A stretch of 64,000 bases of DNA from Ruegeria arenilitoris (GTDB taxonomy: Bacteria; Pseudomonadota; Alphaproteobacteria; Rhodobacterales; Rhodobacteraceae). Below are positions 33,001 to 40,836 of this stretch, piece after piece; position 1 is the stretch's first letter, and each line of letters begins with the position of its first letter. The notes under the pieces are model-generated. The model was not told the origin of the DNA and ran no database searches. It saw only the letters and a program-made list of their open reading frames with translations. Made by a program: the position numbers and the translations under genes. Location of the stretch: the NCBI RefSeq assembly GCF_013035315.1, contig NZ_WQHP01000009.1:1-64000 (forward strand), in the 5' to 3' direction.

Positions 33001-33240
33001 ACCGGCCGGGACCTGACCGTGCCAGCGGACAAAGACGCAGCGCAGGTTTTGAACGAAGCCGGAATTCACGTGGACGTAAAATGCGCAGATGGCATTTGCG
33101 GCGTCTGCAAATGCGCTGTGATTTCGGGTGAGATCGAGCATCGTGATTTTGTTCTTTCGAACAAACAACGTGAAGGAGCAATCATCCTATGTCAAAGTCG
33201 TGCAGCCGAGCCAGATGGCGTGATCGAACTCGACCTCTGA
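30028..33240 (+). CDS. Self-sufficient reductive dehalogenase fused to FMN/[2Fe-2S] reductase
   Basis: A 1070-residue chain. Residues ~160-270 and ~375-555 are two related copies of the corrinoid-binding fold: DARAHT-VAAVTTEMEIAHDQPL-type segments (213-270) match ARAHTVM..GAVTTDMPMAHDKPI (493-551). Two ferredoxin-type cluster motifs follow: C559xxC562xxC565xxxC569P, and C595 plus C608xxC611xxxC615P. Residues ~745-970 are a phthalate-dioxygenase-reductase-like module (flavin motif RQYSMSG at 803, nucleotide motif LMGGGIGITPM at 864). A plant-type [2Fe-2S] domain (C1019, C1024, C1027, C1055) ends the protein. This is the architecture of catabolic, non-respiratory dehalogenases such as BhbA and NpRdhA. 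No Tat signal and no RdhB anchor, so it is cytosolic. Strong CAGGAGG site before ATG. Confidence 0.87.
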   Translation: MGIRFFSDKNRPVHMGSYPLERLARQSAMPDLSGVKPMPKLDFHRPDRPESIVNAMGEFQAMMDTIRDGFVNPVLSEIPVDPAERANHLKAFGYFNDASMMGCGPLPAAAMLSEPRRNPDIERLAHALKTRQTKTLASGIDLIMADLKESMEAAPRPMTSHRHVVVFLYEYNRDPTPDEPGADWILDAQDHRACLLATENAVVIANYIRLLGFDARAHTAMSSEVDLGKLAVAAGLASVEGGDVVAPWLGKRFGLAAVTTEMEIAHDQPLQPMAQQPWFRTQGPAWWMGKGFAKNALNRDPYAKRGYADGAHPFERLKRVDDPTTYIDEENVARVPKRADMFARAQFGDMGKPLQDAAKGGHYVRKSAPSFAQRRLLGAFVLLQDGASAGDPHQTDAARNAANIKAASYFLGVDAVGLSRCPEWAWYSHDATGEEIDPPHDQAISMIIDQGYETMEGASGDDWISVAQSMRAYLRFSLLGGVIAQQIRNLGYKARAHTVMDGEVLQPPLLLLSGLGEVSRIGEVILNPYLGPRLKSGAVTTDMPMAHDKPIDFGLQTFCESCNKCARECPSGAITAGPKLMFNGYEIWKSDSQKCATYRVTTPGGAMCGRCMKTCPWNLEGIFKERPFRWAAMNIPQAAPALAKLDDAVGNGGLNDTKKWWWDIELQPDGAYYPSQHPLNRRDLQTDLDLKYEDQTLAVYPAYLAPHPWPYPFAMDREAGIAAYQAMVTADEYKARKAAGDLSVIHRYTIAGDAPVMRVALTKVDKMTADVTKYEFSALNGAPLPDWTAGAHLDVLVAPEFLRQYSMSGDPSDSSIYQIGVLREDEGRGGSALLHRIFNEGRKVFISKPINHFELDERATKTFLMGGGIGITPMIAFAHRLHSLGKPFALHYSASTRGSAGYLDDLATMPWADCVHYHFSDEGTRADLDGILAGYQEGWHVYTCGPDRYMDGVIQAAERQGFPEEARRLEYFSVPEQPEYDNHPFTLRLAKTGRDLTVPADKDAAQVLNEAGIHVDVKCADGICGVCKCAVISGEIEHRDFVLSNKQREGAIILCQSRAAEPDGVIELDL

Positions 33241-33369
33241 TCCGAGGTCTGAAAACGACTTCGTGAAACATCAAAATTGGTCGTTCCAGCCATGGACGCC
33301 GGGTGGCGGCTGCACTAACGTCCACTCCGAACCCCAGTGAATCCTGATCAACAGGTGCGAGGTATTTTC

Positions 33370-34236
33370 ATGGATTATCACAGCCCCGCCAGTTTTGCCG
33401 AGGCATCGGCCCTGGCTGCGAACGCAACGGGCATCACACGTTTTCTGGCAGGCGGCACAGATGTTCTGGTGCAGCTGCGGTCGGAGCTGGTGACGCCGGA
33501 TACGCTGATCGACATCAAGAAAATCGACGGCGTCAGCGACATCACCCGCAACGCCGACGGCAGCTGGACGCTGGGCGTTGCCGCCACCGGCGCCGAGATG
33601 AGCGAGCATTCCGAACTGAGCCGCGACTGGCCCGGAGTGGTTGAGGCAATGGACCTGATCGGCTCGACCCAGGTGCAGGGTCGTGCAACGCTGACTGGCA
33701 ACCTTTGCAACGGCTCTCCGGCTGCGGATTCGGTTCCGGCAATGGTTGCGGCAGGCGTGACCGTTACGGTGACCGGACCGGAAGGCACTCGCGAAGTTGC
33801 GGTTGAAGATATCCCGACCGGCCCCGGCAAAACGTCGCTGGGCAAGGGTGAGCTGATCTCGGCCGTCAACATCCCCGCGCGTGGCGAGAACGGGGGCGAC
33901 GCGTATCTGCGCTTTATCCCGCGCACCGAGATGGACATTGCCGTTGTCGGTGTTGGTGTGAACCTGCGTCTGGACGGAGACACCGTCACCGAGGCGCGCG
34001 TATCTCTGGGCGCAGTGGCTCCGACCGTTCTGCTGGTCGAAGACTGCGCCAAGGCCATTATCGGCAGCACGTTGGACGAGGCTGCGCTGGATGCGCTGGC
34101 CGCCGCGGCATCCGCCGCTTGCAACCCGATCGACGACAAACGCGGCACGATCGCATTCCGCACCGAGGTCGCTGGCGTTCTGGCCAAGCGCGCCGCGAAA
34201 ATTGCCTATGCCCGTGCCAAGGGAGAAGACGTATGA
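33370..34236 (+). CDS. Molybdenum hydroxylase FAD-binding subunit (CoxM/XdhB type)
   Basis: A 288-residue FAD subunit of the xanthine dehydrogenase family. It opens with MDYHSPASFAEASALA and has the FAD motifs FLAGGTDVLVQLR and TLTGNLCNGSPAADSVPAM. It passes electrons from the 2Fe-2S subunit to FAD and on to NAD or another acceptor. The ATG at 33370 has GAGG 8 nt upstream; an in-frame codon 33 nt earlier is unlikely. It leads a four-gene rightward operon with overlapping junctions. Confidence 0.9.
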   Translation: MDYHSPASFAEASALAANATGITRFLAGGTDVLVQLRSELVTPDTLIDIKKIDGVSDITRNADGSWTLGVAATGAEMSEHSELSRDWPGVVEAMDLIGSTQVQGRATLTGNLCNGSPAADSVPAMVAAGVTVTVTGPEGTREVAVEDIPTGPGKTSLGKGELISAVNIPARGENGGDAYLRFIPRTEMDIAVVGVGVNLRLDGDTVTEARVSLGAVAPTVLLVEDCAKAIIGSTLDEAALDALAAAASAACNPIDDKRGTIAFRTEVAGVLAKRAAKIAYARAKGEDV

Positions 34237-34712
34237 GCAAACTCCACGTATCCACCACCGTGAATGGTGACGCGGTCGAATATCTTTGCGACTCGCGCGA
34301 AACCCTGTTGGATTGTCTGCGCGACAAGCTGAACCTGACCGGCGCGAAAGAGGGCTGCGGCACCGGTGACTGCGGCGCGTGCTCGGTCTCGGTCGACGGT
34401 CGTTTGGTTTGCTCTTGCCTGATGCTGGGCGTTGAGGCGGATGGCAAAAGCATCGAAACCGTCGAAGGTATTGCAGACGGCGACGTTCTGCACCCGCTGC
34501 AGAAGAAGTTCATCGAACATGCCGCCCTTCAATGCGGTATCTGCACCCCGGGCATCCTGGTGGCGGCCAAGTCGCTGCTGGAGAAAAACCCCAACCCGAC
34601 CGAAGAGGAAACCCGGTATTGGCTGGCAGGCAACCTCTGCCGCTGCACCGGTTATGACAAGATCATTCGTGCCGTGATGGAAACGGCGGAAGAGCTGCGG
34701 GAGGCTTCGTAA
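34233..34712 (+). CDS. Molybdenum hydroxylase [2Fe-2S] subunit (CoxS/XdhC type)
   Basis: A 159-residue iron-sulfur subunit with a plant-type ferredoxin cluster (EGCGTGDCGACSVSVDGRLVCSC) and a second helical-domain cluster (CGICTPG then CRCTGYDKI). These give the two [2Fe-2S] centres of the family. Its start overlaps the FAD subunit stop as ATGA. It relays electrons from the molybdenum centre to FAD. Confidence 0.93.
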   Translation: MSKLHVSTTVNGDAVEYLCDSRETLLDCLRDKLNLTGAKEGCGTGDCGACSVSVDGRLVCSCLMLGVEADGKSIETVEGIADGDVLHPLQKKFIEHAALQCGICTPGILVAAKSLLEKNPNPTEEETRYWLAGNLCRCTGYDKIIRAVMETAEELREAS

Positions 34713-36970
34713 TGGCACTCGACGATCGTAAATCGGAATTCACCTTTGTTGGTACACGCCCGAACCGCCCGGATGGTTTGGACAAGGTCACGGGCCGCGC
34801 CAAGTTTGGGGCAGATATGTCGGCCCCCGGTATGCTGCACGGCGCTGTGCTGCGCTCACCCCACGCACACGCGCGGATCGTGAAGATCGACACCTCGAAA
34901 GCCGAAGTGCACAAGGACGTCAAAGCCGTCGTCACCCGCGCGGATTTCTCGGATCAGGTCGAGTTCAAGCCGGGTCTGGAGGGCGAGTTCTGGAATGTTC
35001 TGGAAAACGTCATGGCTGGCGAAAAGGCTCTGTATGATGGCCACGCGGTTGCAGCAGTTGCAGCGACATCGGCCTTGGCGGCGCGCGATGTGCTAAAGCT
35101 GATCGAGGTCGAATACGAAGTGCTGCCGCATGTCACCGATGTGGACAAGGCGATGGCCTCAGACGCTCCGGTTATTCGCGAAGGCGCGGCGGATTACTCG
35201 GTGCCCGCGGGTATGCACCCGAACGTCGTCCGCTATCACGAAAGCGGTCACGGTGATGTTGAGGCCGGTTTTGCCGAGGCTGACCTAGTGATCGAAGACA
35301 GCTTTGTCACCGAAGCCACCCACCAGGGTTACATCGAACCGCACGCATGCCTTGGCATGCTGGGCAATGACGGCAAGGGTGAGCTGTGGTGCACCACGCA
35401 AGGGCACTGGATCGCGCAAAAAACCTGTGCCGCGCTTTTGGGCATTGAGACCTCGCAACTGCGCGTGACCGCGTCGGAAATCGGTGGCGGTTTCGGTGGT
35501 AAGACCACGGTGTTTATCGAACCCGTCGCACTGGCGCTGAGCCGCAAGGCCAACCGCCCGGTCAAGATCGTGATGTCCCGGTCCGAGGTATTCCGCGCCA
35601 CCGGCCCGACTGCTTCGGCCTCGATGGACATCAAGATCGGAATGAAGAAGGACGGCACCATCTCGGCAGCCCAAGGCGTTTTCCGCCTGCAGGGTGGGGC
35701 CTTCCCCGGCGCGCCGGGCGATATGACCGCCATGTGTGCCTTTGCGCCCTATAACCTGACGAACGTCAAGCAGATCGGTTATGACGTCATGTCGAACCGC
35801 CCGAAACAGGCCGCATACCGCGCGCCGGGCGCGCCGATGGGCGCATTCGCGGTTGAATCGGTGATCGACGAGCTGTGCAAGAAACTGGGCCTCGATCCGG
35901 TCGACGTACGCCTGAAAAACGCCGCGCATGAAGGCACCAAGGCCAGCTATGGCCCGCGGTATGAACGGATTGGTCTGGTCGAAACCCTCGAGGCTGCCAA
36001 GGCGCACCCGCATTACTCAGCCCCTCTCAAACCGGGGCAGGGGCGCGGCATTTCCTGCGGGTTCTGGTTCAACCACGGCGGTGAGACCTCGGTATCGCTG
36101 TCGCTGTCCGAGGATGGCTCGGTCCAGCTGATGGTTGGTACACCGGATATCGGCGGTTCGCGCGCGTCTATGGCGCTGATGGCGGCCGAGGTGCTGGGCA
36201 TCCCGTATGAGAACATCCGTGTGACCATCGCTGATACCGCCACGCTTGGGTATAACGACGTCAGCCACGGTTCGCGCGTGACCTATGCCTCTGGTCTTGC
36301 GACCATCAAGGCGGCCAAGCATGCGGTCGAAAAGCTGTGTGAACGTGCGGCGGCCAAGTGGGGCATCCCGGTGGACGCGGTGAAATGGGAAAGCGGCTGC
36401 GCGGTGCCTTCGGGCCCCAACGCAGGAGATTTTGATCCCATGCCGCTGGGTGAAATCACGGCAGACATGGGGTCGACCGGTGGTCCGATCTCGGGCCATT
36501 TCGAGGCGACGCCAGAAGGTGCGGGCGTGTCCTTTGGGACCCATATTGTCGACGCCGAGGTCGATCCCGAAACCGGCAAGACCAGCATCACCCGCTACAC
36601 GGTCATTCAGGACGCCGGGAAGGCGATCCACCCGACCTATGTGGAAGGCCAGTATCAGGGCGGGGCCGCGCAAGGCATCGGCTGGGCGTTGAACGAGGAA
36701 TACATCTATGGCGATGATGGTCGCCTGCAGAACTCGATCTTCCTCGACTACCGCATCCCGGTCGCCAGTGACCTGCCGATGATCGACACCTTGATCGTCG
36801 AAGTCCCTAATCCCGGCCATCCCTTTGGCGTACGTGGTGTAGGCGAGACGGGCATCGTGCCACCCCTTGCTGCCATCGCCAACGCGGTTTCCCACGCGGC
36901 GGGTGTGCGGATGCGCCAACTGCCCATGTCGCCGCCGCGCATTCTGGCCGCGCTCAAGGAAAATGGTTGA
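34712..36970 (+). CDS. Molybdenum hydroxylase large, molybdopterin-binding subunit (CoxL/XdhA type)
   Basis: A 752-residue catalytic subunit. It has the Mo-cofactor motifs GGGFGGKTTVFIEP and the substrate loop AYRAPGAPMGAF (not the AYXCSFR loop of true form I CO dehydrogenase), and the catalytic Glu in VRGVGETGIVPPL near the C-terminus. Family members hydroxylate N-heterocycles, aldehydes or acyl-CoA rings. CO oxidation is unlikely because of the loop. The TAATG junction couples it to the 2Fe-2S subunit. No transporter lies beside it, so the substrate is open; placement next to a dehalogenase gene allows an aromatic substrate (inference). Confidence 0.9.
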   Translation: MALDDRKSEFTFVGTRPNRPDGLDKVTGRAKFGADMSAPGMLHGAVLRSPHAHARIVKIDTSKAEVHKDVKAVVTRADFSDQVEFKPGLEGEFWNVLENVMAGEKALYDGHAVAAVAATSALAARDVLKLIEVEYEVLPHVTDVDKAMASDAPVIREGAADYSVPAGMHPNVVRYHESGHGDVEAGFAEADLVIEDSFVTEATHQGYIEPHACLGMLGNDGKGELWCTTQGHWIAQKTCAALLGIETSQLRVTASEIGGGFGGKTTVFIEPVALALSRKANRPVKIVMSRSEVFRATGPTASASMDIKIGMKKDGTISAAQGVFRLQGGAFPGAPGDMTAMCAFAPYNLTNVKQIGYDVMSNRPKQAAYRAPGAPMGAFAVESVIDELCKKLGLDPVDVRLKNAAHEGTKASYGPRYERIGLVETLEAAKAHPHYSAPLKPGQGRGISCGFWFNHGGETSVSLSLSEDGSVQLMVGTPDIGGSRASMALMAAEVLGIPYENIRVTIADTATLGYNDVSHGSRVTYASGLATIKAAKHAVEKLCERAAAKWGIPVDAVKWESGCAVPSGPNAGDFDPMPLGEITADMGSTGGPISGHFEATPEGAGVSFGTHIVDAEVDPETGKTSITRYTVIQDAGKAIHPTYVEGQYQGGAAQGIGWALNEEYIYGDDGRLQNSIFLDYRIPVASDLPMIDTLIVEVPNPGHPFGVRGVGETGIVPPLAAIANAVSHAAGVRMRQLPMSPPRILAALKENG

Positions 36971-37208
36971 GGTTCACCTCTGGTCTGGCCTCCGGTCTTT
37001 GACCGGTGGCCAGCAAGTGGTTGAGGTCGAAGCCGAAACCACCGGCGATCTGCTGCGTGCGCTGGTGCGCGCGCACCCGCAGTTGCAAGGCCCGATAGAT
37101 GCAGGCGTGTCGATTGCTATTGATGGCCGTGTCATCGCGACCGGCCTGACCGAACCGATCCCGGAAGGCAGCGAAGTCTACCTGATGCAGCGTCTGAGAG
37201 GCGGTTAG
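36963..37208 (+). CDS. MoaD/ThiS-like sulfur-carrier protein with RLRGG tail
   Basis: An 81-residue beta-grasp protein starting MVEVHLWSGLRSLTGG and ending SEVYLMQRLRGG. The terminal Gly-Gly is the site of adenylation and thiocarboxylation in MoaD and ThiS. The gene overlaps the large-subunit gene by 8 nt, so it is translated with the molybdenum enzyme. A dedicated carrier for cofactor sulfur or molybdopterin synthesis is the natural reading (inference). No MoaE or MoeB partner is in the window. It ends 4 nt inside the opposing gene. Confidence 0.82.
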   Translation: MVEVHLWSGLRSLTGGQQVVEVEAETTGDLLRALVRAHPQLQGPIDAGVSIAIDGRVIATGLTEPIPEGSEVYLMQRLRGG

Positions 37209-37909
37209 GTTTTGGGCGACCAAGGCTCGCGCCCGACCATACGGTCGGCTTCGGCAGTGATGTCGTTCATGTGATTTTCAAGGCTTTGGCGCAGGACCTC
37301 GATCTGTTCCTCAGTTGCCTTGCGCGGAACGGTTTCCGTCCATTCCCGGCAGAGGAATACACCTTCGTTCCGCCAGGGGCGCGGCATCAACAGGCGGTCC
37401 CAGGTTCCGGCCTCGTGCCCGTGCTTGGCCGAGTAGGTGATGCCGAAAACCCGCTTGCCGGATGTACGCGCCCAGATCAACGGTACGGTGGACGATACGC
37501 GCTCCGGTCCGCGGGGACCATCTGCGGCGATCCCGATCGAGATCCCCTGCTTCATCTTGCCCAAAACCTCGCGCGACAATGCCACGTGCCGCTTGTGGCT
37601 GGACATCGCGATCGTATCCATACCGAACAGCTTTTGAACACGGCCCACCATGCTGCCAGCGCGAGCAGCGGATGTGATCGAACAGATGGGCGCCTTGTCC
37701 AAGGGAAAGAAGTAGGGAGATTGAGCCAGACGCTGGTGCCACAACACCACAATGACTGGCTCGCCACTTTCCGCCAACTGGTCCAATTCCTCGTAGCCGA
37801 TGCGTTGCCAGCGCGTGTTGCGATTGACCCATCGGATGTAGCTGGCAATGCGCCGTGCGGCCCAGTTCAGCAGGGCTTCGCTGTCAGCAATCTTTTTGCG
37901 GATACTCAC
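37205..37909 (-). CDS. DUF374 lysophospholipid acyltransferase-family protein
   Basis: A 234-residue protein of the DUF374 group within the lysophospholipid acyltransferase superfamily. The family catalytic region is VIVVLWHQRLAQSPYFF with a His but a modified HX4D, followed by SAARAGSMVGRVQKLFG and IAADGPRGPERVSS. Such proteins are inner-membrane-associated and thought to act in lipid A or phospholipid acylation. It is leftward and overlaps the MoaD-like gene tail to tail by 4 nt. Confidence 0.85.
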   Translation of the reverse strand: MSIRKKIADSEALLNWAARRIASYIRWVNRNTRWQRIGYEELDQLAESGEPVIVVLWHQRLAQSPYFFPLDKAPICSITSAARAGSMVGRVQKLFGMDTIAMSSHKRHVALSREVLGKMKQGISIGIAADGPRGPERVSSTVPLIWARTSGKRVFGITYSAKHGHEAGTWDRLLMPRPWRNEGVFLCREWTETVPRKATEEQIEVLRQSLENHMNDITAEADRMVGREPWSPKT

Positions 37910-38052
37910 GGATCGGGTCCCTTATTCTGGCCAAACCGTGTCTTATAGAACTCAACGCAGTGCGCAACTTGTTTGTGGAGCGGATTAGTAAGCGGGAATC
38001 TGAAAAAGCCTCTTGAGTCCGCCGCGCGGCTGGCATATCTGAAGCGCACCTT

Positions 38053-38128
38053 AGGGGTATAGCTCAGTTGGTAGAGCGACGGTCTCCAAAACCGTAGGTC
38101 GCGGGTTCGAACCCTGCTGCCCCTGCCA
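38053..38128 (+). tRNA. tRNA-Trp (anticodon CCA)
   Basis: A 76-nt cloverleaf with encoded 3' CCA. Acceptor AGGGGTA pairs with TGCCCCT, the anticodon stem ACGGT/ACCGT encloses loop CTCCAAA with anticodon CCA, and the T-loop is GTTCGAA. Discriminator base is G. The gene starts 143 bp from the DUF374 gene. The 280 bp after it are relatively AT-rich and hold no gene that I can support. Confidence 0.95.
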
Positions 38129-38410
38129 TTTCTCCCAAGAAACAATGAACCAGGTTCTTGCCGACAGTTCTCAATTGTATGGGCGCACGACCGCTGGCAG
38201 TTTCAAAGATTGCAATCGGGCCAAGAGAGCAGGCGTGCGAGGATTTCTGAAAGAATAGGCGCTTTTGAGAACTTTGCAGAACGCATGTGCCGTGCTGACC
38301 GGATGGTTAACCCAATATGAACATGGCGTTTTTGCTTGATTTATCAGGTTTGTGGCAAAATACTGGCAAAAGTTTGGTGGCATGGTGATGTCGAGTGAAA
38401 GGTGTTTGTG

Positions 38411-38578
38411 ATGGCGTATGGCGAAAGTTCTGAACTGACAGAAGACCAAAAGAAATGGGCTCAATGGACGATGCAGCCTAAGAAGCGTAAGCTGAAACCA
38501 ACCGACTATGTGTCAGTTTTGGTCATTACCGCATCTGTCGTGGTTGTGACTGGTATCCATCACTACATGACCTTCTAA
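38411..38578 (+). CDS. Small membrane protein, 55 aa, downstream of tRNA-Trp
   Basis: A 55-residue reading frame starting at ATG 38411 with GAAAGG upstream. The N-terminal half is charged and soluble (ELTEDQKKWAQWTMQPKKRKLKP); the C-terminal half is one membrane helix (YVSVLVITASVVVVTGIHHYM). A clear terminator follows the stop by 30 nt, which supports a real gene. It is not SecE, although secE is often found after this tRNA. Function unknown. Confidence 0.65.
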   Translation: MAYGESSELTEDQKKWAQWTMQPKKRKLKPTDYVSVLVITASVVVVTGIHHYMTF

Positions 38579-38608
38579 GCTATTGTAAGTTAAAGAAACT
38601 TTTGCTGT

Positions 38609-38632
38609 ACCCGCCTTTTGAGGCGGGTTTTG
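38609..38632 (+). terminator. Rho-independent terminator of the 55-aa gene
   Basis: A perfect 7-bp stem ACCCGCC / GGCGGGT with loop TTTTGA, followed by TTTTG. It lies 30 nt after the small membrane-protein stop codon. Confidence 0.75.
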
Positions 38633-38771
38633 CGTTTGTTTGGGTTTGCAATCGCATCGCATCCAGATACCCGTTCCAAATACGTCATGCATTCAGAGGA
38701 TCAATCCCGGTTTCCTACGCCGTTGGAATGGCATATGGTCCTGCCCACAACGGACAGGCGGAAGAGGGTTC

Positions 38772-39908
38772 ATGTCGCGCTTTGATGGTTATTTCCTGCG
38801 GCAACTGCTGATTCTGTTCGGTTTCTTCACCCTTGTTCTGGTGGGTGTGTTCTGGATCACCCGGTCCGTCAGCCTGTTTGATCGAGTGATCAGCGGCGGG
38901 CAATCCGCGATGGTGTTTCTGGAATTCACCGCTCTGACCCTGCCGACCCTGATCCGGACCGTGATGCCAATGGCCGTGTTCGCCGCGGCTGTGTACGCCA
39001 CCAACCGGCTCAGCCGTGAAAGCGAGATGACGGTGATGTTGGCCACCGGATCCAGCCCGTGGAGATTGGCGCGCGCGGTGTTCGTGTTCGGCATCCTGAC
39101 CGGTCTGATGATGGCGGCCATAAGTGTTTTTCTGCGCCCGGCATCGGTCGAGCAATTGGAGCAACGACAGGCTGAAGTTGCCGGAGATGTGACCGCTCAG
39201 CTGCTAAACGAGGGTGAATTCTTGCACCCCGCGCAAGGCGTAACGGTTTACATCGGAGAGATTGCCCTCGACGGTACACTGTCCGAAGTATTCGTGTCCG
39301 ACCGCCGCGACGAAACAAACCCTGTCAGTTACTCCAGCAAGACAGCCTATCTGGTCAATAGTGGCACCGGCATTCACCTGGTGATGGTGGACGGTATCGC
39401 CCTGCGTCTGAACCAAGAGGGCCGGACTTTGTCCTCGACGCTGTTTCAAGATGCCTCATACGACATTTCCGACCTGACGAATTCGGATACGATCACCCGC
39501 CGCAGCCTCGAGGCAATCCCGACCTTTGCGCTTTTGGAAGACCGGGAAGCGATCATGGAGAATGAGTACTACACCGAGGGTGAGTTGATCGACGAGCTGC
39601 ATCAGCGGTTTTCATGGATTGCTATCTGTGTCGCAGTTGCAATGGCCGGATTCTCGACATTGATGCTGGGCAGTTTCTCGCGGTTCGGTCTGTGGCCGCA
39701 GATCTTCGGAGCTTTCGTTATCCTTGTCCTGCTAGAGGGCGTTCGGGGCTTTGTTTCGCCGGTTGTAATCGATGATCCTGACCTATGGTTTTTACTGTAC
39801 CTACCAGCAATCATAGGAATTCTGATTTCCTGCCTGTTCCTGCTGATTGCCGGACGTCCTTTGGTCCGTAGCCGCCGCAGGGCGAATGGCACGCTGTCTC
39901 ATGCCTGA
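38772..39908 (+). CDS. lptF: LptF/LptG-family LPS export permease
   Basis: A 378-residue inner-membrane protein of the YjgP/YjgQ family. Three N-terminal transmembrane helices (for example LLILFGFFTLVLVGVFWI), a periplasmic beta-jellyroll domain of ~180 residues and three C-terminal helices fit the LptB2FG transporter that extracts lipopolysaccharide. The motif MAVFAAAVYATNRLSRESEMTVMLATG marks the coupling-helix region. The start is ATG 38772; a longer in-frame start at 38640 lacks support. LptG normally follows LptF, but here an opposing LysR gene overlaps the 3' end by 10 nt. Assignment to F and not G is by general look. Confidence 0.75.
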   Translation: MSRFDGYFLRQLLILFGFFTLVLVGVFWITRSVSLFDRVISGGQSAMVFLEFTALTLPTLIRTVMPMAVFAAAVYATNRLSRESEMTVMLATGSSPWRLARAVFVFGILTGLMMAAISVFLRPASVEQLEQRQAEVAGDVTAQLLNEGEFLHPAQGVTVYIGEIALDGTLSEVFVSDRRDETNPVSYSSKTAYLVNSGTGIHLVMVDGIALRLNQEGRTLSSTLFQDASYDISDLTNSDTITRRSLEAIPTFALLEDREAIMENEYYTEGELIDELHQRFSWIAICVAVAMAGFSTLMLGSFSRFGLWPQIFGAFVILVLLEGVRGFVSPVVIDDPDLWFLLYLPAIIGILISCLFLLIAGRPLVRSRRRANGTLSHA

Positions 39909-40735
39909 ACTGTGCTGCGCAGATCGCTGAGGCTGGCAACCACGTCCTCGAACGCGTCGCTGTCTCGTCGGGTCACAAGGTAAAGCGGCAGCATCATGTC
40001 CAGCGCCCCAGTCACAGGCTTCAGCTGGCCTTTTTCCAAGTGGTCCTGAATGACATATTCGGGAAAATACCCTGTTCCGCCCCGCCTTAGGACATAGCGC
40101 AAACCCATCATGCAATTGCCCAGAAAGACTGTTTGGGCAGACGCTTTGCGCGCTGCAGATCGCACGTGGTCCTGATAGACCTCACCCAGTTCCAGGTTAA
40201 CAAAAATCGGATCATTTCCTACCTCGGGTGTTTCGACCAACAGTAGGCGTTCCGGGGCGAGCTCTTTATACAGAACACGCGGATCGGACGGTTTCTCATG
40301 TGTCAGGGCCGCGTCCAGCACGTGGGTTGCCACTGCTTCGACCATGTTCAGGTCGTGATCGTAGTTCAGGGTCAGCAACAATTGTCCGTGGCGCTGTTCG
40401 TAGCGTACCGCCAGATCGACCAGCAATGGATCCCAGACACTCAACTGGGCACCCAGGCGCAAGGCGACGCGGTTTGGCGTCTGCCCCGGCAGATCGCGTG
40501 AGGCAAAGGACCAAAGCGACATCATCTGTTCCGCATATGGGCGAAACTGACGTCCGAATTCGGTCAGGTTTGTACCGCCCGCGCCGCGCGTGAACAGCGC
40601 CTTGCCCGTTTCCTCTTCGATCAGCCGAATGCGGGCGCTCACTGCAGTCTGTGTCACGTTCAACCGGCGTGCCGCAGCGTGGAATCCGCCGGTTTCGGCA
40701 ACGCATAGAAATGTCTCAAGAGCTTTGATTTGCAT
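39899..40735 (-). CDS. LysR-family regulator divergent from the HD-domain gene
   Basis: A 278-residue LysR protein starting MQIKALETFLCVAETGGFHAAARRLNVTQTAVSARIRLIEEETG, with the effector domain after residue ~90. It is divergent from the HD-domain oxygenase-like gene across a 101-bp AT-rich spacer that holds TTGAT/ATCAA half-sites, so it is the probable local regulator. It overlaps lptF tail to tail by 10 nt. Confidence 0.87.
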   Translation of the reverse strand: MQIKALETFLCVAETGGFHAAARRLNVTQTAVSARIRLIEEETGKALFTRGAGGTNLTEFGRQFRPYAEQMMSLWSFASRDLPGQTPNRVALRLGAQLSVWDPLLVDLAVRYEQRHGQLLLTLNYDHDLNMVEAVATHVLDAALTHEKPSDPRVLYKELAPERLLLVETPEVGNDPIFVNLELGEVYQDHVRSAARKASAQTVFLGNCMMGLRYVLRRGGTGYFPEYVIQDHLEKGQLKPVTGALDMMLPLYLVTRRDSDAFEDVVASLSDLRSTVQA

Positions 40736-40836
40736 GTAGAAAACAATTTTTGATCGCAATGATAAAATCAATTCATTTTTTTGAGTGCCGCCTCTTCGTC
40801 TATATTGAACTCAGCAGATTAGCGCGAGGAACGACC

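Noticed and set aside
30028..33240. Respiratory (membrane) reductive dehalogenase
   Set aside because: No Tat signal peptide, no RdhB anchor gene, and a fused NAD(P)H reductase instead; fits the catabolic cytosolic type.
34712..36970. Calling the molybdenum enzyme a form I CO dehydrogenase
   Set aside because: The active-site loop is AYRAPGAP rather than the Cys-containing AYXCSFR of true CoxL.
38411..38578. Reading the small gene after tRNA-Trp as secE
   Set aside because: Position is suggestive, but the sequence lacks the SecE C-terminal pattern and no nusG follows.
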